Source: PALSA-505 sp035308365 (GTDB lineage: Bacteria; Actinomycetota; Actinomycetes; Streptosporangiales; Streptosporangiaceae). Taken from it: 36,066 nt of DNA. Both the position numbers and the translations under genes were made by a program. The DNA lies in assembly GCA_035308365.1 (NCBI GenBank), contig DATGGU010000146.1:1-36066 (forward strand), read 5' to 3'. The notes under the pieces are model-generated. The model searched no databases. It was not told the origin of the DNA and was given only the letters and a program-made list of their open reading frames with translations. Position 1 is the stretch's first letter. The number at the start of each line of letters is the position of its first letter. Below are positions 30,861 through 36,066 of the stretch, piece after piece.

Positions 30861-32963
30861 TTGATCGATTACGGTCGTCGGGAGCTAGGTGAGCGGCCAC
30901 TGGACGCGCTGCTGGCCCCGCGCACCATCGCGGTCGTAGGTGCTTCGCGCCACCCGGCGAAATGGAGCCGGAGGGTGCTGGAGTACAGCCACCGGGCTGG
31001 GTTCCCAGGCCACCTGTACGCGGTCACGCCGGCGGTGCCCGATCTCGGCCTGCCGGGGGTCACCACAGTGCCGGCGCTCGGCCACATCACCGAACCCATC
31101 GACCTGGCCGTGATCGCCAGGCCGGCCGCGGCGGCACCCGGCGCCGTCGCCGAATGCGCGTCGGCCGGCGTGCGGGCGGTGCTGGTGATCACGGCCGGCT
31201 TCGGTGAACTGGGCGGCGAGGCGGCCGTGGCGGAGCAGCGGATGCGGGACATCGCCACCGGCGCTGGCATCCGCCTGCTCGGCCCCAACACATTCGGCGT
31301 GTTCGCCGCGAGGTCGCGGGTCAACCTCACCCCGCGCGAGCACATTCCGGTGGGGCCCGCGGTGCTGCTCAGCCAGTCGGGGAACGTGGCGGTGGCCTGC
31401 TACGAACAGGCCAGGCGGCTGGGCACGGGCTTCTGCGCGTGCGTGGGCGTGGGCAACCAGTGCGACATCAGCTTCGGCGACCTGCTCGAGCACTTCGCCA
31501 GCGACCCGGCCGCCCAGGCGATCGGCGTCTATGTCGAGGGCCTGCACGGCCGGGGAGACCATTTCCGTGCCGGGCTTGCCGCCTGCCAGGCGGCCGGCAA
31601 GCCGGTCGTGGTGCTCAGGGGAGGCCGCTGCGCCGAGTCGGCGCTCGCGGTCGCGACACACACGGGGGCGCTCGCAAGTGACGACCGGGTGTGGCAGGAG
31701 GTGCTGGCCGGGGCGGGAGCGATAACCGTCACCTCTACCCAGGACCTCACCGACACGCTGGCCGTGCTGACCATGGTGCCCAGGCACCGGGGCCGGGTGA
31801 TGGTGCTGACCGATGGCGGCGGCGATTCCGTGCTGTCCCTGGACGCACTGGACGCCGCCGGGCTCACTGTGGCGACGCTGTCCCCGGTCACCGTGAAGGC
31901 CCTGGATGAGATCACGCCACCGGACGCGCCGCACGCGCCGGGCCGCAACCCGGTCACTCTGGACACGGCCGGCGGCGTGGAAGACGACCCGCTCGTGCTC
32001 GCCCGGTGTGCGGCCGTCGCCGCCGAGGACGAGGGCGTGGACGTGCTGCTGCTGAGCGGGCTGACCGGCGGGTACCCCCGCGTCCGCGAGCAGGAGATGG
32101 CCGCGGTCGCCGAGCTCATCGCGATTCGCGACCGGACCGGCGTTCCTGTCGTGGTGCACTCGGCCTTCGCCGACGCCGCCACGCCGCCGGTTGAGGCGCT
32201 GAGGAGGGCCGGCATATCGGTGCTCCCGACCGTCAGCCGGGCCGCGAACGCGCTGGCCGCAGCCGCGGTGCGGACATCAGGCGGGACGGCACCCACGGTC
32301 GCGGATCCCGGGCCGGCGGCAGGCACCGTCCTGCCTGTCGCCGAGGTGGCCGGCCTGCTGCGCGAGCACGGCATCGGCCTGCCCCCGATGACCGTGGTCA
32401 CCGGCCCGGCAGAGCTGGCGAAGGCAGCGGCCAGCTCCGGCTACCCGGCCTGCTTGAAGATCGCGGACGAGGCCGTCGCGCACAAGTCCGATGTCGGTGG
32501 CGTCCGGCTGGGCCTCGCCGACGCGGCCCAGCTCCGCCGGAGCGCCGATGAGCTGTGGGAACGCTTCCCGGGTTCACCGCTGCTCGTGATGCCGTCATTG
32601 CGGCGGGGGATCGAGTTGCTGGCAGGGACCGGCACCGACCCCGTGTTCGGGCCGTTTGTCATGGTCGGCCGTGGCGGGATCTGGGCGGAGATGGACCCGG
32701 ACGTCACACTCCGGCTGGCACCCATCGACGAGGATGCGGCCACCCGGGCGCTGCTCTCGCTGCGCTGCGCGCCGATGCTCACCGGTGGCCGCGGGTCGGC
32801 AGCGGTCGACCTGAACGCGCTGGCCAGCCTCGTCGCCGCACTGTCGCGCCTGGCCACCGCCCGGCCTGATCTCAGCGTGGAAATCAACCCGGTGATCGCA
32901 TACCCCGACGGGTGTTCGGTCGCCGACCTGCGGGCGTCCGCACGGGAGGATGGTCAGCCATGA
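30861..32963 (+). CDS. NDP-forming acyl-CoA synthetase
   Basis: A 700-residue protein of the acetyl-CoA synthetase (ADP-forming)/Pat-like superfamily. Domains in order: CoA-binding Rossmann part ('IAVVGASRHPAKW' and 'GPNTFGV', residues 22-150), succinyl-CoA-ligase-like part with the phospho-histidine His267 in 'VATHTGALASDD', and a C-terminal ATP-grasp_5 domain from about 485 ('YPACLKIADEAVAHKSDVGG'). It should form an acyl-CoA from a carboxylate, CoA and ATP through a phospho-enzyme. It precedes the aminomutase and thioester-reductase-like genes, so it may activate an intermediate for reduction to an aldehyde or for condensation. The start is TTG 30861. The stop overlaps the KamA-like start. 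Confidence 0.85.
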   Translation: MIDYGRRELGERPLDALLAPRTIAVVGASRHPAKWSRRVLEYSHRAGFPGHLYAVTPAVPDLGLPGVTTVPALGHITEPIDLAVIARPAAAAPGAVAECASAGVRAVLVITAGFGELGGEAAVAEQRMRDIATGAGIRLLGPNTFGVFAARSRVNLTPREHIPVGPAVLLSQSGNVAVACYEQARRLGTGFCACVGVGNQCDISFGDLLEHFASDPAAQAIGVYVEGLHGRGDHFRAGLAACQAAGKPVVVLRGGRCAESALAVATHTGALASDDRVWQEVLAGAGAITVTSTQDLTDTLAVLTMVPRHRGRVMVLTDGGGDSVLSLDALDAAGLTVATLSPVTVKALDEITPPDAPHAPGRNPVTLDTAGGVEDDPLVLARCAAVAAEDEGVDVLLLSGLTGGYPRVREQEMAAVAELIAIRDRTGVPVVVHSAFADAATPPVEALRRAGISVLPTVSRAANALAAAAVRTSGGTAPTVADPGPAAGTVLPVAEVAGLLREHGIGLPPMTVVTGPAELAKAAASSGYPACLKIADEAVAHKSDVGGVRLGLADAAQLRRSADELWERFPGSPLLVMPSLRRGIELLAGTGTDPVFGPFVMVGRGGIWAEMDPDVTLRLAPIDEDAATRALLSLRCAPMLTGGRGSAAVDLNALASLVAALSRLATARPDLSVEINPVIAYPDGCSVADLRASAREDGQP

Positions 32964-34345
32964 CGGCAACGGATTCCCGGATCAGGCTGAGCCCGGTCAC
33001 CTCGCAGCCCTACCAGTACCCGCCGACGCGGGAGTTCGCCGAGCCTGACTGGCGGCGGATCCCGGGCTTCAGGGACGTCACGGAGGCGGACTGGCTGAAC
33101 GCCCGCTGGCAGCGGCGCCACACGGTACGGAGCGTGGGCAAACTACAGGCGGTGCTCGGCCCCCTGCTGCCGGCCGATCTCGCCGACTCGATCCGGCGGG
33201 ACCAGGCCGAACGCGCGACCATGGCGCTGTCCATACCGCCGCACATGCTCAGCACCATGCAGGTCGACGACCTGTGGCACGACCCATTGCGGCGCTACCT
33301 GGCTCCCGCGTTCCACGAGCGCGACCCCGAGTTTCCCAGCCACCCGATGGCGATGCGGGACAGCCTGCACGAGGCGGACATGTGGATGGTCGAGGGACTG
33401 ACCCACAAGTACCCGACCAAGGTGCTGTGTGAACTGCTCACCACGTGCCCGCAGTACTGCGGGCACTGCACCCGGATGGACCTGGTGGGCCTCGATGTCC
33501 CGGTGATCACCAAGCGGCGCATCGAACTGCGCAACCGCGACCGTTACGAGCAGATGCTCGGCTACCTGGCCGCCACCCCGTCCGTGCGCGACGTCGTCGT
33601 GTCGGGAGGTGACATCGCGAACGTGTCCATCGGGCAGCTGGAGAACTTCCTCGGCAGGCTGTTCGCCATCGAGCACATCCGCGACGTCCGGCTGGCGACC
33701 AAGGGGCTGATCGGCCTGCCGCAGCACTTCCTCACCGGCGAGGTCCTGGCCGGCCTGGCGCGCATCGCCACCGCCGCCCGGGCCAACGGGGTCGAACTGG
33801 CCGTGCACACCCACATCAACCACGCCAATTCGGTGACTCCGCTGGTCGCCAAGGCGGTCAGCGCACTTCTCGACCTGGGCATCAGGGACGTACGTAACCA
33901 GGCAGTCCTGCTGCGCGGGGTCAACGACAGCGTGCAGGACCTGCTCGACCTGTGTTTCACCATGCGCGACCGGGCCAGGATCATGCCGTACTACGTGTAC
34001 ATGTGCGACATGGTGCCGAACTCCGAGCACTGGCGGACCAGCCTGGGCCACACCCAGGAACTGCAGAACGCGATCATGGGTTACCTGCCCGGGTTCGCCA
34101 CCCCAAGGTTCATCTGCGACCCGCCCTACCTCGGCAAACGGTGGGTGCACCAGGAGAAGTCCTACGACCGGCTACGTGGCATCTCCTACTGGACCAAGAA
34201 CTATCTGACCCCGCTGGAGGCGGGCGACCCCGGGGCGCTGGGCCGCGAGTACGTGTCATACGACCCGGTGGACACCCTCCCGGAGGAAGGCAAGGAGTAC
34301 TGGCGGGCCTTTGTCCGCGATCAAGCCAAGACATCGGCCCAGTAA
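32960..34345 (+). CDS. kamA: Lysine 2,3-aminomutase-like radical SAM enzyme
   Basis: A 461-residue radical SAM enzyme. The iron-sulfur cysteines are Cys163, Cys167 and Cys170 in 'TTCPQYCGHCTRMD' (CxxxCxxC). 'VVVSGGDIAN' binds SAM. PLP and substrate residues of KamA are placed as in the family: Asp350 in 'VYMCDMVPNSEHW' and Asp387/Lys393 in 'FICDPPYLGKRWVHQ'. KamA moves the alpha-amino group to the beta carbon, converting L-lysine to beta-lysine. Relatives act on glutamate, ornithine or other amino acids. Enzymes ending like this one are common in actinomycetes. It points to a beta-amino acid in the final product. ATG 32960 overlaps the previous stop (ATGA). Confidence 0.85.
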   Translation: MTATDSRIRLSPVTSQPYQYPPTREFAEPDWRRIPGFRDVTEADWLNARWQRRHTVRSVGKLQAVLGPLLPADLADSIRRDQAERATMALSIPPHMLSTMQVDDLWHDPLRRYLAPAFHERDPEFPSHPMAMRDSLHEADMWMVEGLTHKYPTKVLCELLTTCPQYCGHCTRMDLVGLDVPVITKRRIELRNRDRYEQMLGYLAATPSVRDVVVSGGDIANVSIGQLENFLGRLFAIEHIRDVRLATKGLIGLPQHFLTGEVLAGLARIATAARANGVELAVHTHINHANSVTPLVAKAVSALLDLGIRDVRNQAVLLRGVNDSVQDLLDLCFTMRDRARIMPYYVYMCDMVPNSEHWRTSLGHTQELQNAIMGYLPGFATPRFICDPPYLGKRWVHQEKSYDRLRGISYWTKNYLTPLEAGDPGALGREYVSYDPVDTLPEEGKEYWRAFVRDQAKTSAQ

Positions 34346-34430
34346 CCGTTTGATCATGACCGCCCGGGCGATCGATCAAAATCGCGGCGGTGGGTCATTA
34401 TGGACCGGGGGGTACTGGAGAGGAGAAACT
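34346..34430. promoter_or_regulatory. Dyad-rich gap before the reductase gene
   Basis: The arms TTTGATC (34349-34355) and GATCAAA (34374-34380) enclose a perfect CGCCCGGGCG palindrome (34361-34370). A second short dyad GGTC-N6-GACC around a CATTAT box follows near 34392-34405. GAGAGGAG precedes the ATG at 34431. This is the only long gap in the operon with such symmetry, so an internal promoter with an operator, or a terminator followed by a new promoter, is likely. Confidence 0.5.
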
Positions 34431-35630
34431 ATGCGCCAGGACTTCGGCTTGCTCAGCGAGGACTGCCCGAGTCTCTGGTTCAACGGCAAGTTCGCCGATC
34501 TGGAGGCCCTGAACACCGGGAATCCGTTCGCCTTGCGCCCGGTGCTGGCCGATGAGGCCAGGGCGCGACTGGATAGCCTGCCCGGCCACGGCACCGGCAC
34601 CGCACTGGTGGCCGGCGGCAACGGGTTCGTCGGCGCGCATATGGTCGCCCGCCTGTCGCGTGATCCTCGCATCCGGACGGTCCTGGCCATGGTGCGCGCC
34701 CGCGACGGGCACGATCCGCGCGAGCGGCTCGATGAGACGCTGCGCAAGTACAAGGTGACCAACCTGAACCCGGAGAAGGTCGACGTAATCGACGCGACCT
34801 CGGTGAAATCGAGATTCGGGCTGCCCGCCGCGCGGTACCGGGAACTGGCCGAGGACGTCGATCTGGTGTTCAACTGCGCCAGCAGCAATGACTACGAGAT
34901 CCCGTACCTGGGCATGCGGGACAACTGGGTCGGCGGCCTGCTGCGCCTGCTGCAGTTCGCGACCGAGGGGAAGCGCAAGCACCTGACGTACATCGGGAGC
35001 ATCAGCTCTTACCTCTACCGGGATCCGGGCGATTTCCGCCGGCCGGACTCGTGGTGGTACTCGGGCTATACGCAGATGAAATGGGTGAACGGCACCCTGC
35101 TGCGCTGGCTGGCCCGTGACGGCCTGCTGCCGGTGACGTTGTGCCCGGCGCCGCACGTCCTGGGCGCCACGGACTTCGGCGTCGACCCCGGCAAGGTTTA
35201 CAGCTGGTGGCGTCTGGTGGAGATCGCCCGCAGCATCGGCCTGCTCTGGAAGGGGCCCGGCATGTGCTACGTGCCGGTGGACGTCCTGGTCGACGCGCTG
35301 GCCGTGAACGCGATGGCGGATCGCCCGCTGTCGTACCTGCTGCCACGCAATCCCGTACCTTATGAGAACGAGCTGATCGCAGACCTGCTGGGTATCCGGC
35401 TGGCGGACTGGCCGCAGTTCGTCGCGGAGGCCAGGCGGCAGGTCTCCCGGATCCGGGTAGCGGCGATGGTGTCCGAGAACTGCGATTCTCTCGTCCGGAT
35501 CATCAACGAGCCGCCGGTCACCATGCCGCCGGGGTACGACGAGTCGTGGTGCGACAACCGCCGGCTGTACGAGCTGTACCTGAGCAACATCAGGTTCCGC
35601 GACGTGCGGCTCCGCCCGTATCGGCAGTAA
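34431..35630 (+). CDS. Thioester-reductase-like extended SDR
   Basis: A 399-residue NAD(P)-dependent protein. The nucleotide loop is 'TALVAGGNGFVGAHMVARL' (Gly62-Gly68). The catalytic pair is Tyr213-xxx-Lys217 in 'YSGYTQMKWVN', with serine in 'YIGSISSYLY'. 'DLVFNCASSNDYEIPYL' resembles the 'VFHCAA' region of thioester reductase domains (NAD_binding_4) that release aldehydes from NRPSs and carboxylic acid reductases. As a free protein next to an NDP-forming acyl-CoA synthetase, it may reduce a CoA or carrier thioester to an aldehyde. An epimerase role cannot be excluded. The open frame runs back to 34311, but GAGAGGAG precedes ATG 34431. Confidence 0.75.
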   Translation: MRQDFGLLSEDCPSLWFNGKFADLEALNTGNPFALRPVLADEARARLDSLPGHGTGTALVAGGNGFVGAHMVARLSRDPRIRTVLAMVRARDGHDPRERLDETLRKYKVTNLNPEKVDVIDATSVKSRFGLPAARYRELAEDVDLVFNCASSNDYEIPYLGMRDNWVGGLLRLLQFATEGKRKHLTYIGSISSYLYRDPGDFRRPDSWWYSGYTQMKWVNGTLLRWLARDGLLPVTLCPAPHVLGATDFGVDPGKVYSWWRLVEIARSIGLLWKGPGMCYVPVDVLVDALAVNAMADRPLSYLLPRNPVPYENELIADLLGIRLADWPQFVAEARRQVSRIRVAAMVSENCDSLVRIINEPPVTMPPGYDESWCDNRRLYELYLSNIRFRDVRLRPYRQ

Positions 35631-35634
35631 CGCG

Positions 35635-36066
35635 ATGTCCAGGACGGACCACGTCGCCGCGATCGTCGATCCTTTCTCGGTCGGTGCGTACCTGCAGGCC
35701 GAGTTCGCCGCGCGGGGCTGGGCGTCGGTCGCGGTGCTGAGCACGCCGGACATCCCCGGGGCGTGGGGTGGCCACCTCCAAAACGCCGGCCGCTACCTGG
35801 AGGTGATCACCGGCCCGGACCCGGATCAGGTCGTGGCGGCGCTGCGCAGGTACCCGGTGAGCGTGGCGATTCCCGGTTGCGAGACCGGGGTGCCCCTCGC
35901 CGATGAGCTGGCCGAACGGCTGGGCCTGCCGGGCAACGGCACCGCCGGCAGCGTGAGCCGGCGCGACAAGCACGCGATGGCGCAGGCCCTCGTCCGTCAC
36001 GGCGTCCGCGCGCCCGAGACGATCGTGGCAGCCGACCCGGACAGCATCGTGCGCTGGGCGGACGAG
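35635..36066 (+). CDS. ATP-grasp ligase, N-terminal part (window end)
   Basis: The frame from ATG 35635 is open to the end of the window (144 codons, no stop). It begins 'VAAIVDPFSVGAYLQAEFAA', then 'VAIPGCETGVPLADELAERL', 'GLPGNGTAGSVSRRDKHAMA' and 'LVRHGVRAPETIV'. This is the pre-ATP-grasp and early ATP-grasp region of the carboxylate-amine ligase type (BacD-like). It is the third ATP-grasp enzyme of the operon after the LysX-like one and the ligase at 26204. It lies 4 bases after the reductase stop. The catalytic part lies beyond the window, so specificity cannot be judged. Confidence 0.8.
   Translation, partial: MSRTDHVAAIVDPFSVGAYLQAEFAARGWASVAVLSTPDIPGAWGGHLQNAGRYLEVITGPDPDQVVAALRRYPVSVAIPGCETGVPLADELAERLGLPGNGTAGSVSRRDKHAMAQALVRHGVRAPETIVAADPDSIVRWADE

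Noticed and set aside
34431..35630. NRPS or carboxylic acid reductase fragment
   Set aside because: The thioester-reductase-like protein is a complete stand-alone SDR with its own ribosome site; no adenylation or carrier domain is next to it.

Overview
This is GC-rich DNA of actinobacterial type: nearly every third codon position is G or C, GTG and TTG starts are common, and genes are packed with ATGA/GTGA stop-start overlaps. The gene content fits a soil actinomycete (secreted proteases, a TetR operon, a large biosynthetic operon). Two secreted peptidases of families usually active at acid pH (G1-like and S53) hint at an acid-tolerant host, which is inference only. No ribosomal RNA, tRNA, CRISPR array or intact mobile element was seen.

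Bases 1 to about 19,370 are a mosaic of small units. From left to right they are: direct repeats and a long hairpin; a SIMPL-domain protein divergent from a secreted beta-propeller protein; a G1-like glutamic peptidase with a decayed duplicate of its own 5' end upstream; a polytopic membrane protein; a scar where the remnant of a group II amino acid decarboxylase meets the C-terminal third of a copper amine oxidase on the other strand; an SfnG-like flavin monooxygenase coupled to an ATP-grasp protein; a dienelactone-hydrolase-like protein; an E. coli-type SerA; a secreted protein plus S53 peptidase pair facing a TrmB/LuxR-like regulator across three phased TTGC-N3-GCAA operators; and a TetR / enoyl-CoA hydratase / aldehyde dehydrogenase / class III aminotransferase operon.

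The main discovery lies in 19,471-36,066, all on the + strand and running off the right edge. It is an amino-group carrier protein (AmCP, LysW-type) biosynthetic operon. A 58-residue LysW-like carrier (TTG start, two CPEC zinc knuckles, C-terminal DWGE) follows a homocitrate-synthase-like enzyme. Next come LysA-like decarboxylase, LysX-like AmCP ligase, LysY/ArgC-like reductase and LysZ/ArgB-like kinase. After these are a class I/II aminotransferase, an ATP-grasp ligase, a second class I/II aminotransferase, a DapF-like epimerase, a class I glutamine-amidotransferase-like (or gamma-glutamyl hydrolase-like) protein, an EamA exporter, an NDP-forming acyl-CoA synthetase, a lysine 2,3-aminomutase-like radical SAM enzyme, a thioester-reductase-like SDR and another ATP-grasp ligase, cut by the window end. 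No NRPS or PKS module and no LysK-type peptidase is visible.

A working model, by inference: an alpha-amino dicarboxylic acid is attached to the C-terminal glutamate of the carrier by the LysX homologue, phosphorylated and reduced by LysZ/LysY, and transaminated. It is then released and tailored by epimerisation, decarboxylation, 2,3-amino migration or CoA-dependent reduction. ATP-grasp ligases join the parts into a small peptide-like product exported by the EamA protein. Known AmCP natural-product pathways (vazabitide A, s56-p1) share the LysW/X/Y/Z core. The combination here with DapF, LysA, KamA, an acyl-CoA synthetase, a thioester reductase and a C26/GATase-like protein is not one I recognise.
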